Positions 44,601-56,600 of a DNA stretch of 64,000 bases are shown one piece after another. The notes beneath the pieces are model-generated. The model was not told the DNA's origin and searched no databases. It saw nothing but the letters and a program-made list of their open reading frames with translations. How positions within the stretch are numbered: the stretch's first letter is position 1; the number at the start of each line of letters is the position of its first letter. Source of the stretch: Buxus sempervirens (lineage: Eukaryota; Streptophyta; Magnoliopsida; Buxales; Buxaceae); assembly GCA_947561395.2 (NCBI GenBank), contig OX387192.1, forward strand, positions 3,100,001 through 3,164,000, in the 5' to 3' direction. Position numbers and translations under genes: made by a program.

Positions 44601-47600
44601 GGTGTGAGAATATGCATATAGAATGGCCTAGGTGAGCAAAAGGGAGACCTAAAAAGACATAGATGCCTAGACGGAGTCTATTAAATAAGATTTACAAAAA
44701 CATAAATTAAATGAAGATATGATCTTTGATAAAGCGGGATGGAGAGACAAGATTCGTGTCGCTGACCCCACTTTGGTGGGCACTGGCTTATGATGATGAT
44801 GAAGAATCATTGTGTCACTTTTTAAGGCTATCCTAAAGTCCATTGCTGATTGTGATTCCGTTCCTCATTCATAAATCTGGAAACCAGGCTTCAAACTAGT
44901 GTTATTAAAGGTGCTCGCCTCACGCCTCGGTGGCCACCCAAGCGCCAAGGCGTTTTTCTAATAGCTAAGGTGACGCTAGCCTAAGCTATTCTCACCTGGG
45001 CTAGCGCCCATGTGAATTAGCAACCGCCTGGGCACTAAGGCGGTTGCCTTCTTGCCTATTTATTTTAATTATTATACATAGTGTGAAGTAAATTATTGAT
45101 ATATTTGTATAACATATTAAATTATATTTTAGTGATACGCTATAAGACAAAACAAAAATGAAGAGCTAATAGAAGAGTTTTGAAGCTTGGTGAACCTGCA
45201 GCTCTTAGAGGAAAGAACAAAGAGCAGAAGAACCACGCATGACCGGAACTTACTTACAATCAGGTACTTCTTCTCCCCTCTTCCTCCTCCTCCCGCTTTC
45301 TCCCCCCTTTCTCTATTCTTCTTCTCCACCCCTTCTATTTTTCTTTTTCATTCGAAGAGCTCTTTGTCTCTTCCGTAACTTCCGTATCTCTTCCATTCTG
45401 ATTAGGATGACATTGCTAGTAGGAGTTGTAGCCATGTAATCGGCAATTATCATTTTGTTTCTAGCCGAGTGTGTCTCGATCCCCAACAATTTTTTTGGGT
45501 TGTGGTTCTATTTTTCTTCCGTTATTTTTTTTGTTCTTCCCTCTCTCTCACTCTCTTTTATCTATTCGTTTTTCATTTCTGTTCCTCCCTCTCCATCTTT
45601 CTCTTTTGTTATTTTCTATCCTGTCTTTTTTTGTTTTCTATTCAACTGAAATTGGATGTTACCTCAACACAATCCTTTAGAAATCATTTCTGCTTTTCTT
45701 TTCCCAATCAAAGAATTTCTGGTTTTTCTGGGTTATGTTTGTTTTCTCACTTGTAAGAATGTCTTATTTTTATTCTTATCCGTAAAGAACAACTTTTTTT
45801 AATGTTCTGTTTAATCGATTGTTTTATGTTCTGTTTTTTGAAAATAGAACATTTTTCTTTGTGTTGTCTTTAAAAATCGATTGTGTTTATTTGAGTTGCC
45901 TTTAAAATTGCACTTAAGAAGCAAAATATAAATATGTTAGATGTAGATAAACACAAGTTACTCAACAATATACATAACTCTTGTAAGTTTTTAAGAGGAA
46001 AAAAATTACCGCCTAGGCATTCGCCTGGTCTACAAGTAGGTCTATTGCTAGGCTTAGCCTAGGCGATTAGATAATATTGCTTCCAACAAAGTTACTTCAT
46101 CTTGTCAACAGCAATTTTGGATAAAATTTTACTTCTCATTCACCTCATACATGTGGAATGCATTATTGTGAAAAGTGTATGAAATGCTAAATCATCTCAA
46201 TATGATATGGCAAGGAATCTCGGCTGTCACATTCTGTAGTTTTGTGGTTTAATGGGATTTCTATAGTAGCTTATCAAAGGTCCTTTAGGATTAAATTGCA
46301 ACATTGTCAGTCAGCAAGGCCAGATTTCCTAAATACTCATTCTTGAAATTGTAAAGATCTGTCAATAGATTGAGTCAGAAAGAATATCAACAACTTTTCT
46401 ACCCCAACTGAGCTACAAGGCTGCATAATAAACAAGGCTTACTTGGTAGCACTTTTCACGACGTGAAAAATGTGGATAGCTTTGAGAACTAAAAAGAGAT
46501 TATACTGAGAGGCTGACATTTGAAGTTCAAATGCATGTATCTCTCTACTTTTACTTTGGCATTATGTCTGTTCTGTGCCCTCTTTACCCTGTATAGTTAT
46601 TTGAAAAGATATAAACTTCTACAACAAATTTTTTTTTTTTTGCAAAACAGAATTCTATAAGCTTTTTCCATTTGACAGATAAAACAGAAATCAGCTCAGC
46701 ATATAAAAAAGGGGTAAAAAAGGAATTCAAAGATTAATACCAAGTTTCTGACTCAAAGACTAGCCAAAGGAGATGCATTGGAAGTCATTATTTACAGGAA
46801 TTGTGTCAGAGGAAATGTTGGTTGAAAGGGGACAAGTTATGAAGGACTGATAACATTCTTATTGCATGATGCCTTGGTAGCTTATGTGCAGCTTGGTTTC
46901 TAATATCTTAGTTGTTTCCTTTCTTGTTTCACATTGCTGGTTTGACTGATCTGTGGTAGGAAGGGAGCACAATGTTTGCGGCAGCCATACATATTTGTAC
47001 ATCCTTCTCTTTTTTTTCTCTCAATAAAAGCTCTTATTTCATCGGAAAAAGGAAATACCTAGTCTCAAACAAATGGAGACGAGAACTCTATGTTCAAGGT
47101 GAAGTATGCAGCACTGAAGACATGTATGCGAGCTAACTTGATATTAACCAATTCCAAGGTTTGTCATGGCAGTTTCGATGCTGTTACGTTTTGGGCACCA
47201 TGCACCGTGCCGTTTCACTGAAATTTTCACTGGTACATCACTCGTGCCACTAGATTTTCTGTGCTGAGAAATTCAAAAAATTTTAAAAATTAAAAAACTA
47301 AAATTACAGTATTAATAATAATATATTATTTATATTGATGTGTCTATGTGTAGATATGTATACATGTGTATATGATAATTATATTGATAACAATACAATA
47401 AGATTACCCTAAAACTGTTATATTGTTATAATTCTTTTGATCAGTAATAATAGGAATTATACAATTCAAAAAAAGAAAATAGACCATATAACATAACATA
47501 AACACCAAGAATGTACAAGATAAGAAGAGGAACAAAGCTTCTACAAATCCCTAAAATTATCACACATTAACACTTCTTGAAGGTGCAGTCCTCTGCAAGA

Positions 47601-50600
47601 TTCCGTACTTGATGCCCAAAAAAGGAATACAGCTGAGAGAATACTGAAATAAGGCCCTTGGGGTTCTTGATTTATTTTTAAAAATTATCGTGTTACCCTC
47701 TTTCTAAAATGACCAAAGGGTTGCCACTTGTTACACACTCAATTTGAGAAGAAAATGAAATTGAATTATATCTGGAATATTGGAGCATTCGAGGTGCTCT
47801 GCCTCTTGTTACAAACGAAGAGAACCTGTTCAAAAACCCAGCCAACACGATACAGAACCTTCCCCCTTTCAATGTTTCCCTCCCAGATCTGATAAGGAAA
47901 ACTAAAAACAACAAAAGACCAAACTATCCTTAATACATTGACTTAATACCATGTAACCCATCACGAGCCATCAGCATAAGGCTCAATGTCCTCTTTTCCA
48001 CCTTAGCAAAACTCAATCAAAAATCTGTTTTGTGACTTCCGTCAAAGACGCCTCCTTTATTCTGCAACCCAAACCACGATGGTAACAATTACCTCCCCAT
48101 CTAAAACACCTTGTCCACAAGGTGTGGATAATCAGCCTGGAGAGAATGGTAGTCTTCCCACACAGCGTCGGAATCGGATTGCCCTTGACGCACCGTCAGA
48201 AGTTGAGTCACCGCTTGGTTGCTGCATTTCACAACTTGCCGGTCAAGCACACGAGCAGGTTTAGGAGCTAAAATGCCATGAATGTCCACAGGCGGAAGTG
48301 TAGGAAGAGAGGAGATGTGCTGTCCAAGCTTTTTCTTCAACTGGGAGACATGGAAAATTGGGTGAATGAGGGAATCTGAAGGTAGATCCAAGAGATAAGC
48401 CACCGATCTGATCCTTTTGAGCACTTGAAAGGGTCCATAGAACCTAGGTGAGAGCTTGAGGCTCTTGCAATGAGCAACAAAGAGTTGACGATACGGTTGG
48501 AGAAGAAGGTAAACCCAATCACCGACATCAATGCTGCTCTGCTCTTTTTAAATCATAGTAATTTTTCATTCGATTTTGTGCCTTGTGCAGATTATCACGG
48601 AGTGTGGACCATACCTGAGTGCGAGTCCACAAAAATTCTTCCACAGATGGCACATTTGAAGTCCCTGGTTCATACAAGAGGGCTGTCGGAGGTGCATATC
48701 CATAAACTGCCATGAAAGGTGACATCTTGGTAGAACTGTGGACATGAGTGTTGTAGGAATATTCAGCGGTAGGCAACCAAAGGACCCAATCCTTGGGTCT
48801 GTCTCCAGCAAAACAACGTAGATAGGTCTCCAGAACTTTGTTAATGGCTTCGGTCTGACCATCTGACTGAGGATGGTAGGCCAAGCTCATCGACAATTGA
48901 ACCCCTTGAAGTTGGAACAATTCCTGCCAAAAATGGCTAGTGAAAATGGGGTCACAATCTGAAACAATAGACCTTGGTAACCCATGTAATCTGTAAATGT
49001 GAGTCATAAATGCAGTGGCCACGGACTTAGCAATATAGGGATGTTGCAGAGGTATAAAGTGGGCATATTTGGTGAATCGGTCGACAACAACCCACACAAC
49101 ATCTTGTCCAGAAGATTTAGGCATCCCTTCAATGAAATCCATGGAGATGTCACTCCATGGTTGCTGGGGAACGGGTAAGTTCTGTAATAAAACCCCTGCT
49201 TTGGCATTGTCGTATTTATTCCGCTGACATATATCACAATTTCTGATGAAAGCTTTGATGTCATGTTTAATACCAGGCCAGAAAAACTCAGCTCGTGCCC
49301 GATGAAGAGTTTTATCAAATCCAGGATGTCCAGCGAGGGGAGAACTATGCAAGTAATGCAAAATTTGGTTTCTCAGGTTTGGATTTGCACCCACAAATAT
49401 TCTGTTTTTATATAGTATCAAACCATCTCTGAATTTATACTTGGAAGTCAAATCTGAACCCTGCTGAAACTGTTGGAGAAGTTGTTGACTGTGAGGATCT
49501 TGTTGATAACTCTGTTTTATGTCTTGGATCCAATACATATGTGGAAAAGAGATGACTGCTAGTGTACCTTCAGAACTGTCTAGGCCTTCAAACTGTCTAG
49601 ATAAGGCATCAGCAAGTTTATTTTCAACTCCCTTCTTATACTCAACCCGGAAGTCATACCCTAGAAGCTTTGCCAACCATTTATGTTGAAGTGGAGTGCC
49701 AATCCTTTGCTCTAACAGATATTTCAAACTCTGGTGGTCAGTTTTAATGACAAAGGAATGACCTAACAAGTAGGGACGGCACTTTTGAACAGCTGTGACC
49801 AATGCAAACAATTCTTTTTCATAGGTAGACAGCAATAAGAACCTCCCCTTAAGAGCCTTGCTGAAAAAAGACAATGGCCTACCCCCTTGCATAAGCACTA
49901 CACCCACCCCCACACCTGAAGCATCACATTCTATAAGGAAGGGTTTAGCAAAATCAAGTAAAGCCAACACTGGAGGTTGCATAACAGCCTCCTTAAGATG
50001 TTGAAAAGCTGTTTTTGCATTGTCAGTTCAAATAAAAGAGTTCTTTTTCAGCATCTCTGTAAGAGGAGCAGCAATACACCCATAGCCTTTGATGAACCTT
50101 CGATAGTAACCCGTGAGACCAAGGAACCCTCGTAGACCCTTGAGTGTGCTAGGTAGAGGCCAATCCACCATGGCTTGGAGTTTGGAGTGGTCGGCCTTGA
50201 CCCCTTCAGCTGAAATGAGATGCCCAAGATAATCTATTTCCCGACAACCAAATTTACATTTAGATTTCTTGGCAAACAAGGATTGTTGTTTTAGGATGCC
50301 TAAAGTCACCCTTAAATGTGCCACATGTTCCTCCATAGACTTGCTATATACTAAGATGTCAACAAAAAACACTAGGATGAATTTCCGGAGAAAAGGCCTG
50401 AAAATATCATTCATCAAAGATTGGAAAGTAGATGGAGCATTGGTGAGACCAAAGGGCATTACCAAAAATTCATAGTGTCCATCATGAGTCCGGAAAGTTG
50501 TCTTATGCACATCTTCAGGACGGACCCTGATTTGGTGATAACCAGATCTTAAATCCAACTTAGAGAAATAGGTGGAACCATGAAGTTCATCAAGCAACTC

Positions 50601-53600
50601 TTCAACCACTGGTATAGGGAAACGGTCCTTCACTGTTACTTTGTTTAAGGCCCGATAGTCCACACACATACGCCAACTGCCATCAGCCTTCCTCACCAAC
50701 AATACCGGACTGGAATAAGGACTTTGTGACTCTTGGATAACACCAGTTTGCAGCAAATCCCTCACAATCTTTTCAATCTCCTCCTTTTGAAAATAAGGAT
50801 AACGGTAGGGTCTAATTGACACTGATTTAGCTACTGGTACAAGAGGGATACTGTGGTCATGTGACCTTGGTGGTGGTAAGCCCTTGGGCTCAAAACAAAC
50901 TTCAGGAAACTGAGCAAGTAGTGCTGCAATAGGAGCTGGTTCAGGTGTGGATGAACTTGGTACTGCTCCCACTGCCTCCACCAGTTGAAGTACTACCCCT
51001 TTCCTCTCATGCTTTGGTAGTTTAAGCTTCGTATCTTCATTCCACAGCTTAGTAAACTGTAGGCCATGTAATTCTATAGATTTTCCCTCACTTTCAAACT
51101 TCATTGAGAGGTCTCTAAAATTCCACATGATGTTGCCAAAATTATGGAGCCATTGCACTCCCAAAACCATATCACATCCAGCAAGCATCAGAATAAAAGC
51201 ATTTATAGAAAACATATTACCTTGTATATGAATAGGTATATTTGTGCAACCTCCCGAGCTGTTAAGGACATCACCATTAGCAATTTTAACCTGTATTTTA
51301 GTGCTATTATCACTGACCAATTGCGCCCTTTGCACAATAGAAGGATCCACAAAGTTGTGTGTACTCCCACTATCCACAAGGATTACTACCTTGTGATTAT
51401 TGATGTGTCCCACTAGCCTCATAGTATTAATGCGTACAACTCCTTGTATAGCGTGTAAGGATATTTCAGGTTGAATTTCTTCATCATCACATGCTGCTGG
51501 AGCTTCTTCTAATTGATCTTGTTCTGTTTCACCATTGCAGGTAACAATGTCTTCAATAAGAAACAACTTTGGTGAGGACAACGATGGTTTGGGTTCCACT
51601 TGGAGTCACAATAATAACATAACCCCCTTCTTTGGCGCTCCTCCATTTGCTGGTGGGTGATCTTCTGCACTGGCACAATAGCTCATGACCCTTCCTTGGG
51701 GTTTCTATTAGAGTTTACTGATGTAGTGGGACTAACTGAAATTGTAGAAGGCTTAACAAAGCCCCCTGTTGTATAAGATCTCCCATAACCAGCAGCAGTA
51801 GATATAGGTATAGAACTGAATTTAGTAGTCTTCTTTATACTACTAGATAAGGCTTCTTGGGTCTTGGCTAACCCATAAGCTTCAGTGATAGTCTTAGGAT
51901 TGAACATTCGCACCGAAAAGCAAATTTCATCCTTAAGTCCACTAAGGAAGCAACTCAACTTATGTGACTCCGTTAGATCCCGTATTCTATTGGCACACAA
52001 TTCAAATTTGCCTTTGTAGTCATCCACAGTAGTCTCCTGTTGTAATTTGGTTAAATTCTCCATTGGATCGTCATAAGAAGATGGTCCAAAACGAACCAAA
52101 AGAGCCTTGGTCAAGGCATCCCAACTAGTGAGGCCACCTGAAGCTTCCAATTCTTGAAACCAAATTTTTGCCTGGTCCTCGATGTGAAATGATGCTAACA
52201 TAATCTGTTGCTGAGGACTAGATCTATAGAAATTGAAGAATTGGTTGGCCTTGTAAATCCATCCATGTGGATCCTCACCCCCAAACTTAGGAAAATCCAA
52301 ACGTAATGGACGATATTGGAAGTCTTCCCCAGCTAAGGTGTCTCCATGATGCCCTGATTGCCTAGGATGGCTAGAACCACTAGATCCACCCGATCCTAGT
52401 AATTCCACCTTCTAAAGGAGTAGATCAAGGCTAGAGTTTATACCTGAACACTGTTGTTGAAGATCTCCCATCTGATGGCCCAGATCTCCAATTGCAGATT
52501 TATGAGAATCTTGGACTTTCTTCAATGTTTGAAGCATCTCTGCCATCTCCTTCATTTTAGTTCCTTCTGCCATCTTCAAGGATCACTGCTTTGATACCAA
52601 ACTGTTACACACTCAATTTGAGAAGAAAATGAAATTGAATTATATCTGGAATATTGGAGCATTCGAGGTGCTCTGCCTCCTGTAACCTGTTCAAAAACCC
52701 AGCCAACACGATACAAAACTTTCCCCCTTTCAATGTTTCCCTCCCATATCAGATAAGGAAAACTAAAAACAACAAAAGACCAAACTATCCTTAATACATT
52801 GACTTAATACCATGTAACCCATCACGAGCCATCAGCATAAGACTCAATGTCCTCTTTTCCACCTTAGCAAAACTCAATCAAAAATCTGTTTTGTGACTTC
52901 CGTCAAAGACGCCTCCTTTATTCTGCAACCCAAACCACGATGGTAACACCGCTGGCCTCAACTCCACAACACCTCTTAAAGAGGCTTTCCCGTTATTCCA
53001 AAAATAGAGAATCTGGTTTAAATCTTTTGGCTGCACCCATATTACTCCAAATCTTGATAAAAAAGCATTCCAGATTTCATGCGTCACCTTACAATGAACA
53101 AGCAAGTGGTTCCCTGTTTCCAACTGAGATTTGCAAAAACACATCTATTTGGAATCTGCCACCCACGTTTCATGAGATTTTCTATTGTTAGTATCTTCCT
53201 TAGTACCGCTTTCCACATGAAGAACTCAACTTTGGAAGGTAGGAGTGGTTGCCACAGCATACTCGATAAATTAAAACTTATTCCTTTCTTGCTTAATTGG
53301 CAATAGAAAATCTTAAACTAAGAACTCACCAGATCTATCCCAAATCCATTTCATACTATATTTTTCATTTCTAGGTTGCTCTCCATTGACACTCCCCCTA
53401 GTTTGCTGTCCATTGTTATAATTTTTCATATCCATATATATATATATTAACTTTTTTCAATTCAAAAGATTTTTTATAATTCAAGAAATATAAATATAAT
53501 AATATTACCATAAAAAAATTATTTAATATAGATTATATATATATATATATGATAAAAATATTATAAGTTATTAATGTAATTTATCATATCTATTATAGAT

Positions 53601-56600
53601 TATTATAAATTATTACAATACTACATAAAAATAAATGGGAAGAAGGCACTTTGACTATCGCTGAAGAGCTTTATTGCATCATAGATCAAAAGGAGGACGA
53701 CATGGGTACGTCGCACCCTTCTCTGCTCCTCTTCCATCTCTTCCCCCCTCCGCTTCTTCCCATTCCTCCCATCACGAAGTAGCAATAGGAAGATAGCACA
53801 AGCAAGCCCCCTCCTCCCTCCTTTCCCTTACCTCCTCCCTCTCTCTCTTCTCTTTTATCCTCTTCTCCATCATGGTGCAGTTGAGAGGGGGGCAACAAAA
53901 GTACTCACCCTCCCCTCTCTCTCTCTCTCCCCCCCAACCACCAACCCCAAAATCCGTTTTTCTAATTTTTTTTATGAGTTCTGCACAACAAGCCGTTTGT
54001 GCTATGCAGAATTTGATGATTTCAATGGCTGCCATTACAACCATTCATATTTGAAATGGCACAAGAAAAAATATCATCTATGCCATGCAAAAAAAGCGGG
54101 GGGCCTTTTAACCCCAAATGGAAATAGAATCCAATGGATTCAATTACAATACCCACCGGAATTGCCGAAATTTCACCAGAATGGAAGAGCTTATGTCAAC
54201 AAAGGCACATACAATTTATCACCAATGTAAAGACATTTGTAGGCAAAACATTTATAGCAAATTATATGTTATATAGAAACCATACGTTCCTCTTACACAT
54301 AATTGGCCTGGGATATGCTTGTCCCTACATATTTTACATGTGTGACCAGAGTTCATACATTTCTCACACCAACCTAATCAAAGATCCATGTTTACGTAAG
54401 ATGAATCAAAAATCTAAAAATATAAAATGAGACGATGTTGGTTTTACCTCATAAGATTCCGCATTTCCTTTTCAGCCCATGTCTTCACCATTTTCCTGGG
54501 ATTGTGCTTGCAATATCCATGTCTGAAACGATAGTCTCCTTGAACATACCGATCTCTGTCCCTAAAATCATCAATAACAAGAAGCTAAATCACATCATTC
54601 ACATAATAGCATGGCAAATAGAGGCTCATCTAGCCAGTTCCAACTTGAATCAGAAGTTTAATAAAGGAAAATTTTAAAACAATAGGTTTGGAAGGAACGA
54701 AACAACAGGATTTTTGAGAATAAGGAAAGATCTCGGGATGCTCTTTTCAAATACTCTCTTAGCTTTATCCTTTATTGGGCGTCTGCAGTGGAATCTTGTA
54801 AGGGATTGAAATGTCATGATGTATTAATGTGTAAGGATTTCAATGATTTGTAAGGATGGGGAGGGGATGAGGTTTATGTACACCTTTGGTGTACAGCATT
54901 GTACCCTGTTTTCAGCATCTTTTTAATATATTTCTTCATTACCGATCCAAAAAAAAAAAAAAAAAAATTTTAAAACAATAGGACAACAGAAAATAAAAAA
55001 TAAATTCACGCATATCTACCAACATAAATTGAATATATTTAATATTTAATAAAAAAGTTTCCAAAGTGCTTAGGATAATTACAACACATCGTTACAACAT
55101 TAACTCTAACAACCATATAAATTATACAAACAGTGACAGCGCAAAGTTCTGAGGCACATAAACACGTGCGCTCACACACACAGAGGTAATTAACAAGACA
55201 TGATTACAAGGTAACCCAAAAAATACTGCTCAATATGAAATTTAAAAAATTAAAATAAGAATAAAAATAGAAACATAGTGTGAACAGAAGGAGAAAGTAT
55301 AGTAGCTACAGCAGTAAAGGAGTAGCATTTGGTTTATAGATTCACATTGGAATGTGCCTATCCTAGAAGTGGATAGAAGAAACTATTCACCTATTATGGA
55401 AGATCAGAACTTTCCTTTAGCAGATGTGCGAGACTGACAATTACCCTTTTTGTTTTCTCATAGAATAATATTTGAACAATCTCCCTCCAAAATGATGTCA
55501 GGAATAGCTCGTCTTTTGATTCCATTGAAGGGTCACCATTTCTCCTCTGTTTCAATCACTACAGCACTAAATTTCTTGTTTTCTGAATTCTGATTTCCTT
55601 GAAGCTTTTTGAAAAAGGGCTGACAATTCTTTAATATTTCAGTTAGGCAATCATGAGGGTTCACGCCAAATAATTCCATCTATAACCTAATGGTCCATGT
55701 TCCCAAGGGATTATCCACCAAATTTGTCCTTCAAGAACTTAAGTATGAGGAACCCAATGTCTTGTTTCTAAGATGCATGAAATGAAGAAGCTGAACTGGG
55801 CATCCAATCATTGGTGATATCCATTAAATGATGAATTACATGGCATATTTGGTTGGAGCGTAACCGGAAGATTTTTCGAGATGCTCTTCTTAGTAGGGAG
55901 CTGGTGATTGATAAGATATTATTGGATGCAGTTTTCTGAGCGTCTATTAGTCCGGAATTCCGAGGTTGGAGTTGCTCTCAAGTTATGATAGATTGGATGG
56001 TGTGTTGCTTTTCTTCACTTGGGACAAGGGCAAGGAGTGGGGTTTCTTGGAAAGCACCTACAACTGGTATTATGAAGATAAGTGTTGATGGGAGCTCCTT
56101 CAGCAATCCTGGACCTTTAGGTATTGGAGGAGTTGGGAGGGATAGTACAGGGCTGATTATTTTCATGTTTAGTGGTCCGGTAGGTGATGGTGACTCTACC
56201 CCGGCGAAGATGTTGGCCCTTTTGTTTGGTCTATCGGAGGCAAAAAAAAAAGGGTTTTCTCATTGCATTATTGAAGGAGATTCGGTCACGATCATGAGAT
56301 GGATGCGAAAGGATGGCTTAGGGTCATGGAGGTTATCACATGTCATCAGTTGCACAAGATTCTTGGCACATGAACTGAATGCCTCATTCAGTCATATACC
56401 TAGAGAGGTAAATGTAATAGCGGATCGACTAGCAAAGCATGGAGTACAGAGATAGAATTTCTATTGTGACCCAGTTTCAGATGAGTTCTTTGGGATGTGT
56501 TCAGTTTAGGATGATGGTCTTTTTTGTTGTCATCTTTGTATATGGGTTGCATTTTTAGCTTTTTGGTTTTGGGTTTGTGTTTGTGTTGTGGATAGCTCAC

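Larger units (their letters stand above)
47729..52948 (-). mobile_element. Reina-like Ty3/gypsy chromovirus, complete but inactive
   Basis: A 5,220-bp element with two LTRs (TGTTAC...GTAACA), a tRNA-iMet-type PBS, gag, pol in the order protease, RT, RNase H, integrase, a C-terminal chromodomain-like region, and a polypurine tract. It is flanked by CCACT (47724-47728) and CCGCT (52949-52953), a 5-bp duplication with one change. Short LTRs, about 5 kb total length and a chromodomain fit the Reina clade. Nonsense and frameshift changes in gag and pol and a lost RT catalytic Asp make it non-autonomous today. It inserted into an L1 LINE inside the RIO1 intron. Confidence 0.92.
47434..53411 (-). 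mobile_element. 5'-truncated L1 LINE split by a Reina element
   Basis: LINE sequence lies on both sides of the Reina insertion and joins in order. The right part (52949-53411, minus) has the RT-associated zinc region ([18 protein letters not shown], then [18 protein letters not shown]). The left part (47434-47728) continues with [20 protein letters not shown] and the 3' UTR, ending near ATTACTGATCAAAAG. The whole is flanked by a perfect 12-bp duplication ATTGTTATAATT (47422-47433, 53412-53423). Without the nested element it is about 750 bp, so it was strongly 5'-truncated on insertion. The closest relative in the window is the copy at 54687-54966 (same WAS...ESC...VLMC tail). Confidence 0.88.

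Noticed and set aside
48470-48715. Plus-strand frames at the left part of Reina pol
   Set aside because: Antisense shadows of the integrase/chromodomain coding region.
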